Source: Halanaerobium saccharolyticum (lineage in GTDB: Bacteria; Bacillota; Halanaerobiia; Halanaerobiales; Halanaerobiaceae). Taken from it: 54,368 nt of DNA. The stretch is from the NCBI RefSeq assembly GCF_004362045.1, contig NZ_SNWX01000020.1, positions 1 through 54,368 on the forward strand. The letters are read 5' to 3'. The position numbers and the translations under genes were made by a program. The first letter of the stretch is position 1, and the number at the start of each line of letters is the position of its first letter. The notes beneath the pieces are model-generated. The model saw nothing but the letters and a program-made list of their open reading frames with translations, was not told the origin of the DNA and ran no database searches. This document shows positions 36,601-47,598 of this stretch, in pieces.

Positions 36601-37596
36601 GTGATGAGTGAAAATATATTAGAAGTCAAAAACTTAAGAGCATATTATGATATTTTAAAAGGACAGGTTAAAGCAGTAGATAATGTTACATTTAATTTAA
36701 AAAATGGCGAAATTCTTGGACTGGCAGGAGAGTCAGGTTGTGGAAAAAGTACTCTGGCAAGTACCTTTATTTCCCGAAAGAAGCCGCTTAAGTATATCTC
36801 AGGTGAGGTAGATCTGGTAGGAAATAAAATAATGAAGATGAGCGAAAAAGAGTTTAAAAAACTGCGCTTAAGAACAATTTCTTTAATACCTCAGTATGCT
36901 CTGGATGCTTTTAGCCCAACCAAAAAGATTAAAACATATATTGCAGATTTAGCCGGACAGCATGGAATAAAAACAAATAAAAAGTTTTTTGACAAAGTTA
37001 AAGAAAGACTGGACCTGGTAAATCTGGATGAATCAGTTTTAAACAGATATTCAATTGAGCTTTCAGGTGGAATGAAGCAGAGAGTTATCATGGTAATTTC
37101 TACAATTTTAGATCCGGAATTTTTAATTGCTGATGAGATCACATCAGCTCTTGATGTAAGTTCTCAAAGATTTGTAGCAACTATGCTGGCGAATTTGAGA
37201 GATTTAGGAATTATAAAATCAGCTATTTTTATTACCCATGATTTATCTATACTTTATCAGATAGCAGATCGAATTATGATTATGTATGCCGGTAATTTTG
37301 CTGAAATAGGACCAACAGATGAAATTGTAGCTAATCCACGCCATCCTTACACCAGAGCTTTAATTGATTCTCTGCCCAAGGTTGGTATTCAGTATAAAGA
37401 TAAACGTTTATCCGGTATCGAGGGAACTCCTCCTCACCTTTTAGATATTGAAGAAGGATGTCGTTTTAGACAGCGCTGTCCTTATGCAATTAATAAATGT
37501 GAAGAAAATCCGGAAAGAGAGCAGGTAGCAGAAGGACATTATGTCTCCTGCTGGAGATGGAAAGAGTTAGGAAGTGATTTAAGTGGCCAAAAATAA
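36601..37596 (+). CDS. ABC transporter ATPase, DppD type
   Basis: 331 aa. Walker A GESGCGKST near residue 46, signature LSGGMKQR near 156, Walker B FLIADEITSALD. The C-terminal cysteine region (CRFRQRCPYAINKCEENPE) is the oligopeptide/dipeptide extension that often binds an FeS cluster. Starts at GTG 36601 or ATG 36604, with AAGGGAG upstream. Confidence 0.92.
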   Translation: MMSENILEVKNLRAYYDILKGQVKAVDNVTFNLKNGEILGLAGESGCGKSTLASTFISRKKPLKYISGEVDLVGNKIMKMSEKEFKKLRLRTISLIPQYALDAFSPTKKIKTYIADLAGQHGIKTNKKFFDKVKERLDLVNLDESVLNRYSIELSGGMKQRVIMVISTILDPEFLIADEITSALDVSSQRFVATMLANLRDLGIIKSAIFITHDLSILYQIADRIMIMYAGNFAEIGPTDEIVANPRHPYTRALIDSLPKVGIQYKDKRLSGIEGTPPHLLDIEEGCRFRQRCPYAINKCEENPEREQVAEGHYVSCWRWKELGSDLSGQK

Positions 37597-38506
37597 AGAT
37601 GTTATTATGTCAGTTAAAAACCTATCTAAGGTTTTTAAAAGTGGTATTTTAAATCCAGAATATACTGTAGCAGCTAAAGATATTTCTTTCGATATAGAAA
37701 AAGGAAAGATAATTTCTCTAATCGGAGAAAGCGGCAGTGGAAAAACAACAGTTGGCAAATTGATTTTAAAATTAATCGAAGTTTCTGAAGGTGAAATCAT
37801 ATATAAAGGAAAAAATATTTCTAAAATAAATGATAAGGAGGAAACACAGCAGTATTATCGTAGAGTTCAGGGGATTTTTCAGGATCCATTTGCAACCTTT
37901 AATCCTTTATACAGAGTGGATAGAGTATTTGATTTGATTTTTGATTCTTTTGACCTGGGTTTTGAAGATAAAGACCAGGCAATTAGAGATGCACTTTATG
38001 ATGTAAATTTAAATCCCGATCGCACTCTGGGTAAATTTCCGCATCAGCTTAGTGGAGGCCAGCTGCAGAGACTGCTAATTGCTCGTGCTTTACTGATGGA
38101 CGTTGATATTTTAATAGCGGATGAGTTAATTAGTATGCTGGATGCATCCACCAGAATTGGAGTTTTAAATTTACTGGTAGAATCCTGTAAAAAACATGGA
38201 ATGGCAGTAATTTTTATTACCCATGATCTTAACTTAGGTTATTATATTAGTGATAAATCACTTATTATGTACAAAGGTCGTCTGGTTGAAAGAGGAGACA
38301 CCAAAAAGATTTACGAAAACGCAACTCACCCCTATACTCAAATGTTATTTGAAGCAGTACCTGAAATAGGAGAGCGCTGGGACCCAGATGAAGAATTTTT
38401 ACCGGAACAGATAGTAAACGATGTTCAGAAATTCTACAAAGAAAATGCAGGGAAAGGTTTTGTAGAAATTGAAGAAGATCACAGTGTATTATTTAGTGAT
38501 AAGTAG
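37583..38506 (+). CDS. ABC transporter ATPase, DppF type
   Basis: 307 aa. Walker A GESGSGKTT near residue 47, signature LSGGQLQR, Walker B ILIADELISMLD. Overlaps the preceding ATPase gene by 14 bases; GTG start with AGGAAG about 7 bases upstream. It lacks the C-terminal cysteine cluster of its partner. Together they energise the oligosaccharide importer. Confidence 0.9.
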   Translation: MAKNKDVIMSVKNLSKVFKSGILNPEYTVAAKDISFDIEKGKIISLIGESGSGKTTVGKLILKLIEVSEGEIIYKGKNISKINDKEETQQYYRRVQGIFQDPFATFNPLYRVDRVFDLIFDSFDLGFEDKDQAIRDALYDVNLNPDRTLGKFPHQLSGGQLQRLLIARALLMDVDILIADELISMLDASTRIGVLNLLVESCKKHGMAVIFITHDLNLGYYISDKSLIMYKGRLVERGDTKKIYENATHPYTQMLFEAVPEIGERWDPDEEFLPEQIVNDVQKFYKENAGKGFVEIEEDHSVLFSDK

Positions 38507-38590
38507 ATTTAATTTACTAATATAACTAGATAAATAATAATTTTAAAAGATGTTAATAGATATTAGTTGTAATCTTGAGGAGGCACTTGA

Positions 38591-39943
38591 ATGGCAAAGA
38601 TAATATTTCCCAAAGATTTTGAATGGGGGGCCGCTACAGCATCCTATCAAATTGAGGGAGCATACAATGAAGATGGTAAGGGTGAATCAATCTGGGATAG
38701 ATTTACCCATCAAAAAGGAAATATAGTAAATAATAATACCGGTGATGTAGCCTGTGATCATTATCATCGCTACAAAGAAGATGTAAAGTTAATGCAGGAA
38801 ATTGGTCTGGACACATACCGGTTTTCTATTTCCTGGCCCCGGATTTTACCTGACGGAAAAGGTGAGATCAACCAAAAAGGGATTGATTTTTATAAAAGAT
38901 TAGTAGATGAGCTTTTAAAAGCAGGGATTGAACCAGCTGCAACTCTTTATCACTGGGATTTACCGCAGAAACTGCAGGATAAAGGAGGCTGGGAAGACAG
39001 GGATACAGCTAAATATTTTAATGAATATGCTCAGATAATGTACAAAGAGCTTGGCGGTCTGATTCCCCGCTGGATAACCCATAATGAACCCATGGTGGTT
39101 TCAATGGTTGGGAATTTATGGGGAGAACATGCTCCCGGTTTTAAAGATCATCAAAAAGCTCTGCAGGTTGCGCATAATGTTTTGCTCTCTCATGGAATGG
39201 CAGTTAAGAGTTTTAGAGAAAGTGGAATTGAAGGGGAAATTGGAATTACCTTAAATTTGAACCATGTTTACACTAATAGTGAAAGCAGAGAAGATCAAAT
39301 TGCAAAAGATTATTGTGATGCCTTTAATAACCGCTGGTTTTTAGATCCTGTCTTTAATGGGAAATATCCAGAGAAATTAATGTCCTTCTATCAGAATGAA
39401 TTTGATAACCCATTTAAGATAGAAGCTGGAGATTTCGATATAATTAGTAGAGAGATTGATTTTCTGGGTATTAATTATTATTCCAGAGCTCTGGTAGAAT
39501 ATGATGAAAGTGAATTCCTGAATTTTAAAACAATAAAACCAGAAGTTTCAGATTATACTGCAATGGACTGGGAGGTTTATCCTCAGGGTTTAACAGATCT
39601 CTTAAAAAGACTGGATCAGGAATATACTAAAAAGCCAATTTTTATAACTGAAAATGGAGCTGCTTATGATGACCAGATTGCAGAAGATGGCAGAGTTCAT
39701 GATCAAAAAAGGGTTGATTATTTAGAAAAACACTTTCAGGCTGCACACCAGGCAATTGAAGAGGGAGTAAATCTTGCCGGTTATTATGTCTGGTCTTTGA
39801 TGGATAATTTTGAATGGGCTTTTGGATATGATAAACGGTTTGGAATTATCTATATTGACTATGAGAATAATCAGAAGAGGATTTTAAAAGATAGTGCCCG
39901 ATTATTAAAAGATGTAATTGAAAAAAATGGAATAGAAAAATAA
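38591..39943 (+). CDS. GH1 beta-glucosidase (possible beta-glucosidase/mannosidase)
   Basis: 450 aa, typical GH1 length. Acid/base Glu166 in THNEP and nucleophile Glu354 in ITENGA; N-terminal [15 protein letters not shown] is the GH1 signature. No signal peptide, so it acts on imported oligosaccharides. GAGGAGG precedes ATG. In this locus it could hydrolyse cellobiose-like, glucomannan-derived or short manno-oligosaccharides; substrate choice cannot be settled by reading. Confidence 0.92.
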   Translation: MAKIIFPKDFEWGAATASYQIEGAYNEDGKGESIWDRFTHQKGNIVNNNTGDVACDHYHRYKEDVKLMQEIGLDTYRFSISWPRILPDGKGEINQKGIDFYKRLVDELLKAGIEPAATLYHWDLPQKLQDKGGWEDRDTAKYFNEYAQIMYKELGGLIPRWITHNEPMVVSMVGNLWGEHAPGFKDHQKALQVAHNVLLSHGMAVKSFRESGIEGEIGITLNLNHVYTNSESREDQIAKDYCDAFNNRWFLDPVFNGKYPEKLMSFYQNEFDNPFKIEAGDFDIISREIDFLGINYYSRALVEYDESEFLNFKTIKPEVSDYTAMDWEVYPQGLTDLLKRLDQEYTKKPIFITENGAAYDDQIAEDGRVHDQKRVDYLEKHFQAAHQAIEEGVNLAGYYVWSLMDNFEWAFGYDKRFGIIYIDYENNQKRILKDSARLLKDVIEKNGIEK

Positions 39944-40003
39944 ATATTGATTAATTAAAAATAAGTATGATATTTAATTTTATATTATAATAATTTTCAA
40001 TTG

Positions 40004-40078
40004 AAGCTTAAAGCTGCTTAAAACAGAGAAGCTGGTTCCCCTATACCAGTTTTATAAGTTACTGGCTGCTTTAAGCTT
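40004..40078 (+). ncRNA. unrecognised structured leader before the chemoreceptor gene
   Basis: Outer stem AAGCTTAAAGC (40004-40014) with GCTTTAAGCTT (40068-40078), 11 bp perfect. Inside, CCAGT (40046-40050) can pair either with the CTGGT side at 40032-40036 or with ACTGG (40061-40065), so two alternative folds exist. No clear T-run follows. It matches no riboswitch class that I know. It could also be a terminator of the GH1 transcript. Confidence 0.45.
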
Positions 40079-40116
40079 TATTGATTTTAAAAATTAAAAG
40101 CAGGAGGAAAAAAATT

Positions 40117-42207
40117 ATGTCTGCTCAAACAAAAAAATTATCTTTTTTTCATTCCTTAAAATGGAAAATTTCCGCTGTGATAGTAATTATTTTATTAATG
40201 GTGCTGGGAGCTATTAGTTATCTAACTTTTAATTCAGCAGCTGAGATTGTCAGAAATCAAATTAATGAAAATATTAATTTAGTAGCTTCTTCCTATCAGA
40301 GTAATGTAGAGGCAATGCTCAAAACTCTGGACAGACAGATCGATTCTATTGATTCTGACAGCAGTTTTAATGGTTATTTTACTTTAATGGAAGGTCTGTA
40401 TCCGGGAAAAGATGCTGATCCGGGGGCCAGAAAAGAATTTATTGCAAATATAGATTCTTTTATGGGAATGCAGTATTCGGCTGCTGGAGCTCTCGGTTCT
40501 ATTAGTGATAATATAGGAAGTATTGAATATGTTTATCTGGCGATGTCTGATGGAACAGTGATTGCAGATTCGCGGGTTTATTCAGCTACGGCTTTAGAGG
40601 ATAATGAACATTATTTAAAACAGCAACTAAATAAAGATTTATATAAAAATATTTCTTTTGGCACTATCCATCAGGAAAACAGTCAGAACTATCTTTTGTA
40701 TAATTCTCCTATCTATGCTGATGATGGTGAAACAATAACAGCTTACATAGTTCTGGCTTTAAAGCCAGAGATTGTCTATTCAGAGCTGCAGAGTTTGGAT
40801 ATCGAAAATGCTGAGAACTATAAGTTAATCAATTCCGAAGGGCAGATAATTAGGGCTCAGAATAAAGAGCTTTTTGCAACTCCAATAGATAATAGCTGGT
40901 TTGTAAATGAAACTACAGCGAAAAATGCAGTTAGTTCAGAAGTAGTTGGTGGGAATTATCTTTTAAAAAATCAGATAACAGAAAATCTGGCTCTGGCAGT
41001 AGAAATTCCAACAGAACAGATGCTGGCACCTGTAAACAGACTGGGGAAAACAATCTGGACTGTTTCAGGAATCTTTTTAGCTCTGGCCCTGCTGATAACC
41101 TTCTTATTTATCAGCTGGCAGCTTAAACCTCTTTCTTCTTTTATGGAATCATTTAGAAAAATGAAAAATGGTGATCTTCGAAACCAGGTTAAGATGAAGG
41201 AAAAAGATTTAAATCGGAAAGATGAAATTGGTATCATGGCCGGTATTTTTAACGAAATGCTGGAGGAACTTAACAATCTGGTTATCGATATCAATAATCA
41301 GGCCCAAAATTTAAATACTTCCGCCGAAAAAATGGATCGCAACAGCAGGGAAGTTAATAAAGGAGCGGAAGAAGTTGGTTTAGCTGTAGAAAATCTTTCA
41401 GCAGGTTCAGAAGAACAGCTGGCTCAAATTGAAGAAAGCAATAATAATGTGCAGAGTTTAAATCGGGAAATCAAAGAAGTTGATAAAAATGCAGAAGAAA
41501 TTGCTAATGGAGCAGACGAAGTACTGGGAAGAATTGAAAAGGGTAATCAGAGTGTCAGCAGTTCCCTTAATAATATCAATAATTTGAGTCAGGAAACAAA
41601 AGAGGTTGCAGAATTAATTCAAAATCTGGGTACAATGTCCGAAGAAATTGGTGATATAGTTGTTTTAATCAATGATATTTCTAGCCAGACTAATCTTTTA
41701 GCCTTAAATGCTGCTATAGAGGCAGCAAGAGCCGGAGAGGCAGGCCGTGGTTTTTCTGTTGTTGCTGATGAAATCCGTTCTTTAGCCGAGGAATCAGCTG
41801 GAGCTACCGAAAAAATATCTAAATTAATAGAAAAAATTCAGGTGGGAGTAGATAAAGCAGTAAACTCCATGGATCAAAATGAAGAGCTGGTAGATGCCAG
41901 TGTAGAAAGTATTGAAGATACAGATAATATTTTCAAAGAAATCAGAAAAGTATCTAAAAATCTGGGTATTTCAATAGACAATGTGGTGGCTCGAATTAGC
42001 TCCATGCGGGGAGAAAGTGAAAATGTAGAAAATGCAATTAATGATATTGCAAAGGTGACCAGGGATTTTGCTTCCAGTTCTCAACAGATTTCTGCTTCTA
42101 CAGAAGAACAAACTGCTTCCACAGATGAAATACTGACCACAGCAGTTGAATTAAAATCGATGTCAGAGGAGTTAATTGCAAATATTAATGATTTTAAAGT
42201 GGAATAA
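40117..42207 (+). CDS. methyl-accepting chemotaxis protein
   Basis: About 696 aa. Membrane helix near residues 16-36, a large periplasmic Cache-like sensor domain, a second helix near 311-332, HAMP to about 390, then a coiled-coil signalling domain whose tip is [20 protein letters not shown] and [15 protein letters not shown] near 545. Start: ATG 40117 has AGGAGG 9 bases upstream; the frame extends further but without a ribosome site. Placed between glycosidase genes, it probably guides swimming toward mannan or glucan oligosaccharides; the ligand is inferred. Confidence 0.93.
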   Translation: MSAQTKKLSFFHSLKWKISAVIVIILLMVLGAISYLTFNSAAEIVRNQINENINLVASSYQSNVEAMLKTLDRQIDSIDSDSSFNGYFTLMEGLYPGKDADPGARKEFIANIDSFMGMQYSAAGALGSISDNIGSIEYVYLAMSDGTVIADSRVYSATALEDNEHYLKQQLNKDLYKNISFGTIHQENSQNYLLYNSPIYADDGETITAYIVLALKPEIVYSELQSLDIENAENYKLINSEGQIIRAQNKELFATPIDNSWFVNETTAKNAVSSEVVGGNYLLKNQITENLALAVEIPTEQMLAPVNRLGKTIWTVSGIFLALALLITFLFISWQLKPLSSFMESFRKMKNGDLRNQVKMKEKDLNRKDEIGIMAGIFNEMLEELNNLVIDINNQAQNLNTSAEKMDRNSREVNKGAEEVGLAVENLSAGSEEQLAQIEESNNNVQSLNREIKEVDKNAEEIANGADEVLGRIEKGNQSVSSSLNNINNLSQETKEVAELIQNLGTMSEEIGDIVVLINDISSQTNLLALNAAIEAARAGEAGRGFSVVADEIRSLAEESAGATEKISKLIEKIQVGVDKAVNSMDQNEELVDASVESIEDTDNIFKEIRKVSKNLGISIDNVVARISSMRGESENVENAINDIAKVTRDFASSSQQISASTEEQTASTDEILTTAVELKSMSEELIANINDFKVE

Positions 42208-42272
42208 TTTTATGATTTAATAAAAGTAAGTTAAATGATTGTGGCTGAAAAAATCTAATTGAGGTGAAAAAA

Positions 42273-44756
42273 ATGGAGAAATTATCTTTAAATGGTAAGT
42301 GGCAGTTAAATCAAACTGAGCAAGAACAATTTATTAATGCCGAAGTACCCGGATGTGTACACACAGATTTAATTAGAACTGGAGAAATTGATGATCCGTT
42401 TTATAGAAATAATGAGGAAAAAGTTATGTGGATTGGAGAAAGTGACTGGGATTACAGCCGTAAATTTAGTCTGGGTTCAGAATTTATTAATTCTAAGAAG
42501 ATTATTTTAAGTGCTCAGGGTTTAGATACTCTGGCAGAGATATATATTAATGGTGAACAAGTTGCTTCCACTAATAACATGTATCGCAGGTGGGAATTTG
42601 AAGTACAGGATTATTTAAGAGAGGGAGAAAATGAAATTAAAGTCCATTTTAATTCTCCTTTACCATATTTAAGAAAAAAAGATGAGGAGTTTCATATCCC
42701 TGCCTGGAGTGTAGGTGATCACCGTTTACATGGTGGTGGCTGGCTGCGCAAACAGCCGAGTAACTTTGGCTGGGACTGGGGCCCGATGCTGGTTACTATG
42801 GGAATCTGGAAAGACATTGATTTAATTGCTTTAGATACCGCCAGAATTGATGAAGTTAGGGTTGAACAGAATCATCTAGAAACTGGCAGTGTTGAAGTAG
42901 ATATTGATCTGATAACTGAAAAAATTGCTGCAAAAAAATTAAAGGTGCAGATTGATTTTACTCAGTCTGGAGAATCAATTTATCAAAACAATTTTGAAAT
43001 TGAAGGTGAAAAGGCAAAAATAGAATTTGAAGTAGAAAATCCTGAGCTCTGGTGGCCTAATGGACTGGGTGAACAGCCGCTTTATGATCTTGAAATTACC
43101 ATTTTTGACAGTGGAGGACATAAATTAGATTCAGTTCAGAAAAAAATTGGCTTAAGAGAGCTGGAATTAATTACAGAAGATGATCAGTGGGGCCAATCTT
43201 TTAAATTTGCAGCCAATGGAAAAGAATTTTTTGCTAAAGGTGCCAACTGGATACCCGCAGATGCTTTTGTCTCCAGAGTAAAAAGAAATGATTATCGCCG
43301 GCTTTTAGAATCAGCAGCAGATGCAAACATGAATATGCTGCGGGTCTGGGGTGGTGGACTTTATGAGCAGGATGATTTTTATGAAATCTGTGATGAACTG
43401 GGGCTGACTGTCTGGCAGGATTTTATTTTTGCCTGTGGAACTTATCCCAGCTTTGATGATGATTTTATGGAAAATGTTAAAATTGAAGCTGAAGAAAATG
43501 TTAAAAGAATTAGACACCATGCTTCTCTTGCTCTCTGGTGTGGTAATAACGAAATTGAACAGGGGATTGCAGCACAGGAGTGGAATAGTGAAAAAATAAC
43601 AATGCCCTGGGATGACTATCAAAAATTATTTGACGAACTCTTACCTGAGGTAGTAGCGGATCTTGATCCACAGACTGATTACTGGCCCGGTAGTCCACAC
43701 AGTCCCAGGGGTGATCGTAATGATTTTAATAACCCTGATTGGGGAGATGCTCATCTCTGGGATGTCTGGCATGGTAAAAAACCTTTTGAATGGTACCGCA
43801 CCTGTGAACACCGCTTTAATAGTGAATTTGGATTTCAGTCATTTCCTGAACCAAAAACAGTTTATGGATATACCGAGCCAGAGGATCGTAATATAACCTC
43901 TTATGTGATGGAACATCATCAGCGCAGCGGTATCGGAAATACTACAATTATGCAGTATATGCTTGACTGGTTTAAGCTGCCAGAAGGATTTGATAATGTA
44001 ATCTGGGCCAGCCAGATTCTGCAGGGACTTGGCATTAAATATGCTGTAGAAAACTGGAGAAGAAATATGCCTCGCGGAATGGGAACTCTTTACTGGCAGT
44101 TAAATGATAACTGGCCTGTTGCCAGCTGGTCTTCCCTAGATTATCACGGCCGCTGGAAAGCTCTGCACTATATGGCTAAAAAGTTTTATGCACCAATAAT
44201 TATTAGTGGGATAGAAAATAATGAAGATTCAACTGTAGAACTACATGTCACCAGTGATCGGCTTGAAAATAAAAAAGGAAAAGTAAAATGGAAGCTGCGA
44301 GATGTTGCAGGTAATATAATAAAGGAAGATAATTTTGAAACAGAAATTAAGCGGCAGAGTAACCAGCATGTAAAAACCATTAATTTAGAAGAATATGTTG
44401 AAGAATATGGAATCAGAGATTTAATGCTCTGGCTGGAGCTGGAAATTGAGGGAGAAACTATTGCTGATAACTTTGTTTCTTTCGCCAAACCAAAACACAT
44501 GCAGCTTGAGCAGCCAGAAATTAAAACCGAAATTAAGCGTCTGGAGGCTGGAAAATACTGGATCAGTTTAAGTACAGATAAAACAGCACTCTGGACCTGG
44601 CTGGAACTGCAAAATCTGGATATGAAATTAAGTAAAAACTTCTTTCATCTTTATCCTGGAAGAGAAATAAAAGTTATAGCAGAAATTGATAAAGATCTTA
44701 GAGTTGATGAATTTGAAAATAAATTAATTATTAGATCATTAATTGATACTTATTAA
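42273..44756 (+). CDS. GH2 beta-mannosidase
   Basis: About 827 aa. GH2 layout: jelly-roll domain (residues 1-180), Ig-like domain, catalytic barrel with acid/base Glu427 ([10 protein letters not shown]) and nucleophile Glu518 ([11 protein letters not shown]), and C-terminal beta domains. [18 protein letters not shown] and [15 protein letters not shown] are typical of the mannosidase subgroup. No signal peptide. Start: ATG 42273, GAGGTG upstream. It releases mannose from imported manno-oligosaccharides in the cytoplasm. Confidence 0.92.
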   Translation: MEKLSLNGKWQLNQTEQEQFINAEVPGCVHTDLIRTGEIDDPFYRNNEEKVMWIGESDWDYSRKFSLGSEFINSKKIILSAQGLDTLAEIYINGEQVASTNNMYRRWEFEVQDYLREGENEIKVHFNSPLPYLRKKDEEFHIPAWSVGDHRLHGGGWLRKQPSNFGWDWGPMLVTMGIWKDIDLIALDTARIDEVRVEQNHLETGSVEVDIDLITEKIAAKKLKVQIDFTQSGESIYQNNFEIEGEKAKIEFEVENPELWWPNGLGEQPLYDLEITIFDSGGHKLDSVQKKIGLRELELITEDDQWGQSFKFAANGKEFFAKGANWIPADAFVSRVKRNDYRRLLESAADANMNMLRVWGGGLYEQDDFYEICDELGLTVWQDFIFACGTYPSFDDDFMENVKIEAEENVKRIRHHASLALWCGNNEIEQGIAAQEWNSEKITMPWDDYQKLFDELLPEVVADLDPQTDYWPGSPHSPRGDRNDFNNPDWGDAHLWDVWHGKKPFEWYRTCEHRFNSEFGFQSFPEPKTVYGYTEPEDRNITSYVMEHHQRSGIGNTTIMQYMLDWFKLPEGFDNVIWASQILQGLGIKYAVENWRRNMPRGMGTLYWQLNDNWPVASWSSLDYHGRWKALHYMAKKFYAPIIISGIENNEDSTVELHVTSDRLENKKGKVKWKLRDVAGNIIKEDNFETEIKRQSNQHVKTINLEEYVEEYGIRDLMLWLELEIEGETIADNFVSFAKPKHMQLEQPEIKTEIKRLEAGKYWISLSTDKTALWTWLELQNLDMKLSKNFFHLYPGREIKVIAEIDKDLRVDEFENKLIIRSLIDTY

Positions 44757-44844
44757 AAAATGGAATATAATAATTACTGGAGAGAAATATTAATTCATAT
44801 TAAATAATTCTCTTAATTAATGAAATAAATTCAGTAAAAATAAG

Positions 44845-44890
44845 GGTTGAATTATTGAGGATTAATAAAACTTAGTAATTCAACCTTTTT
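44845..44890 (+). terminator. intrinsic terminator just before the epimerase gene
   Basis: GGTTGAATTA (44845-44854) pairs perfectly with TAATTCAACC (44876-44885), followed by TTTTT. It ends only about 20 bases before the next ATG, leaving no room for a promoter between. Confidence 0.8.
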
Positions 44891-44910
44891 AAAATCTAGG
44901 GGAGGATAAG

Positions 44911-46110
44911 ATGAAAAAAAATTTACTGCAGGAATTTGCTGATTCAGTTTATCAGGAAAAAGAAAACTTGCTGGAGTTCTGGCTGAATAATTCTATAGAT
45001 AAACATTATGGAGGATTTTATGGAGAAGTCTCAGTTTCTAATAAACCTCAAACTGAAGCTGATAAGGCTTTAATTTTAAACAGCCGTATTCTCTGGAGTT
45101 TTGCTAATGCCTACCGCGAGGATAAAAATCCAGATTATTTAAAGATGGCAGATCGAGCTTATGATTATCTTCTAGCTAATTTTGAAGATAAAAAATACGG
45201 TGGTTTTTACTGGTTACTTGATTATAGAGGAGAAGTTAAAGAGAACAAAAAGCAGATTTATGGACAGGCTTTCTGCATCTATGCCTTTAGCGAATATTAT
45301 CGAGCAACTGATAATGAAGCTGCATTAAAAAAAGCAGTTGATTTATTTGCAATTCTGGAAAGTGAAAGTTATGATCCAGACTACAGAGGTTATTTTGAAG
45401 CTTACAATAGAGACTGGTCAGCGGCTGATGACATGAGTTTAAGTGAAAAAGATATGAATGCTGCCAAATCTATGAATACCCACCTTCATATTTTAGAGGC
45501 TTATACTAATTTATATCTGGTCTGGCCTGATCCAGGTTTAGAAGCAAAGCTAAAAGAATTAATCGAAGTTTTAATAAATAATATAGTTGATCAGGAGCAG
45601 TATAGGTTTAAGCTCTTTTTTGATCAGGACTGGACATCAAAATCTGATATTATTTCCTACGGTCATGATATTGAAGGGAGCTGGCTTCTTTATGAGGCTG
45701 CAGAAGTCCTGGGAGAACAAGTAGTCCTTGATTTTGTAGAAGATTATGTTCTAAAAATGGCGGCCCGGGTGCTCGAAAAAGGTACAGCAGAAGATGGAAG
45801 TATTTATTATGAGTCTGAAGCCGGTGAGCTGGATAGAGATCACCACTGGTGGCCTCAGGCAGAAGCAGTGGTTGGTTTTATTAATGCTTATCAGTTAAGT
45901 GGAGAAGAAGATTTTATTCAGGCTGCTGCTAAAGGCTGGGATTATATCACAAAAAATATAGTTGATCAGGACAATGGCGGCTGGTACTGGCTGGTAAATG
46001 ATCAGGGGAAATCTTCTTCAAAAGCTAAAATTAATGACTGGAAGTCCCCCTATCACAGCAGTCGTGCCTGTTATGAAATCATAAACAGAATAGAGCAGAT
46101 ACTTGCTTAA
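44911..46110 (+). CDS. cellobiose 2-epimerase (AGE family)
   Basis: 399 aa, usual length. Alpha/alpha-barrel AGE fold with the conserved His set in [30 protein letters not shown] and [13 protein letters not shown]. Cellobiose 2-epimerases turn the reducing glucose or mannose of beta-1,4-disaccharides into its C2 epimer: mannobiose becomes mannosyl-glucose. The GH130 gene next to it encodes the enzyme that uses this product. GGGGAGGATAAG precedes ATG. Confidence 0.9.
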   Translation: MKKNLLQEFADSVYQEKENLLEFWLNNSIDKHYGGFYGEVSVSNKPQTEADKALILNSRILWSFANAYREDKNPDYLKMADRAYDYLLANFEDKKYGGFYWLLDYRGEVKENKKQIYGQAFCIYAFSEYYRATDNEAALKKAVDLFAILESESYDPDYRGYFEAYNRDWSAADDMSLSEKDMNAAKSMNTHLHILEAYTNLYLVWPDPGLEAKLKELIEVLINNIVDQEQYRFKLFFDQDWTSKSDIISYGHDIEGSWLLYEAAEVLGEQVVLDFVEDYVLKMAARVLEKGTAEDGSIYYESEAGELDRDHHWWPQAEAVVGFINAYQLSGEEDFIQAAAKGWDYITKNIVDQDNGGWYWLVNDQGKSSSKAKINDWKSPYHSSRACYEIINRIEQILA

Positions 46111-46133
46111 AAAATTTATTTGAGGTGATAAAA

Positions 46134-47339
46134 ATGGATTTAATAAAAAAACCAGATAAAGATGAATTTCAGACACGTCTTCGCCTTTTAAAAAAAGAGA
46201 GACAGAATTTAGTTGAAAGAGAAAATGTAAGAGTCAAACCTGGAAATGGAATTTTTTATCGTTATAAATATCCTGTTTTAACAGCAGAGCACACTCCAAT
46301 TTTCTGGCGTTATGATTTAGATTATGAAAGCAATCCTTATTTAATGGAAAGACAGGGGATTAATGCTACTTTTAATCCTGGAGCCATTAAATTAAATGGT
46401 AAATATTATTTAGTTGTCAGAACAGAAGGTAAGGACCGCAAATCTTTTTTCTCTATCGTAGAGAGTGATAATGGAATTGACAATTTTGAATTCTGGGATT
46501 ATCCTCTAGAAATACCCGAAACAGAAAGACCGGATATTAATGTTTATGATATGCGGCTTGTTCAGCATGAAGATGGCTGGATCTATGGTATTTTTTGTAC
46601 TGAAAGAAAAGATCCAGAAGCTGAGCCTGGAGATACAACTTCTGCAGAAGCTCAGGCGGGTATAGTAAGGACAAAAGATCTTAAAAGTTGGGAGCGTCTG
46701 CCTGATCTAGAAACCCCTTCTGCTCAGCAGAGAAATGTAGTTTTACATCCAGAGTTTGTAGATGGTAAGTATGCATTTTATACCAGACCTCAGGATAGCT
46801 TTATTACTACCGGTTCTGGAGGTGGGATCGGCTGGGGTTTAGCAGAAGATATTGAAAATCCCAAAATTGCAGCTGAAGAGATAATTGACAAAAAGTTTTA
46901 TCATACAATCAAGGAAGTTAAAAATGGTCAGGGAGATGCCCCTATAAAAACTGAAGCTGGCTGGCTGCATCTTGCTCATGGTGTTCGTAATACCGCTGCC
47001 GGTCTGCGTTATGTGATTTATGCTTTTATGACAGATTTAGATGATCCAACTAAAGTTATCTACAATCCAGGTGGTTATTTAATAGCCCCTCATGGAGAAG
47101 AGCGAGTGGGAGATGTCTCCAATGTAGTTTTTGTTAATGGTGTAATTAAAGAAGATAATGGTAGAGTATTAATCTATTATGCTTCCTCTGATACCAGGAT
47201 TCATGTGGCAGAATCATCAGTTAGTCGATTGGTAGACTATGTTAAAAATACGCCTACCGATAAGCTTCGTTCTGCTGCTTCAGTCCAGACAAGAAAAGAG
47301 TTAATTGAAAAGAATCTGGAGATTATTAAAAATAAATAG
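46134..47339 (+). CDS. GH130 4-O-beta-mannosyl-glucose phosphorylase
   Basis: 401 aa. GH130 five-blade propeller: [21 protein letters not shown], the [15 protein letters not shown] segment and [19 protein letters not shown]. The pairing with cellobiose 2-epimerase favours the subgroup that splits mannosyl-glucose with phosphate to mannose-1-phosphate and glucose. Start: ATG 46134, because the GTG at 46125 is part of the ribosome site GAGGTG. It is the last gene before a terminator. Confidence 0.9.
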   Translation: MDLIKKPDKDEFQTRLRLLKKERQNLVERENVRVKPGNGIFYRYKYPVLTAEHTPIFWRYDLDYESNPYLMERQGINATFNPGAIKLNGKYYLVVRTEGKDRKSFFSIVESDNGIDNFEFWDYPLEIPETERPDINVYDMRLVQHEDGWIYGIFCTERKDPEAEPGDTTSAEAQAGIVRTKDLKSWERLPDLETPSAQQRNVVLHPEFVDGKYAFYTRPQDSFITTGSGGGIGWGLAEDIENPKIAAEEIIDKKFYHTIKEVKNGQGDAPIKTEAGWLHLAHGVRNTAAGLRYVIYAFMTDLDDPTKVIYNPGGYLIAPHGEERVGDVSNVVFVNGVIKEDNGRVLIYYASSDTRIHVAESSVSRLVDYVKNTPTDKLRSAASVQTRKELIEKNLEIIKNK

Positions 47340-47374
47340 TGTTTTCAGGTTAAAATATCAAGAATAAATTGCAG

Positions 47375-47406
47375 TGGACACACTTAATCAGGTGTGTCCA
47401 TTTTTG
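47375..47406 (+). terminator. terminator of the manno-oligosaccharide operon
   Basis: TGGACACAC (47375-47383) and GTGTGTCCA (47392-47400), 9-bp perfect stem, followed by TTTTTGT. The stretch 47407-47598 after it is AT-rich; no convincing promoter or other element is seen there. Confidence 0.9.
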
Positions 47407-47598
47407 TACTTTATTAAAGATGATATATTTAAATATTGTAAAAAATAATTAATTTTAAAATATACTTGCAAGTTTAATTTTAAAGTGATAACTTTAATGG
47501 TGAGAATTAATTTAACTGTTTAAATAATAAAAAAATTTAGGTAAATATTTAGTTATTTATAAATTATTTTAATATAAATTAAAAAGGAGAGATAAAAA

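Noticed and set aside
32983-38506. Dipeptide/oligopeptide importer
   Set aside because: The proteins are of the Dpp/Opp family, but every neighbouring enzyme acts on beta-linked oligosaccharides, and this family is known to carry such sugars in Thermotoga. Peptides cannot be fully excluded.
44757-44844. Strong promoter for the epimerase gene
   Set aside because: TTACTG and TATTAA with 18-bp spacing can be found, but the match is weak in very AT-rich sequence, so I do not list it as a feature.
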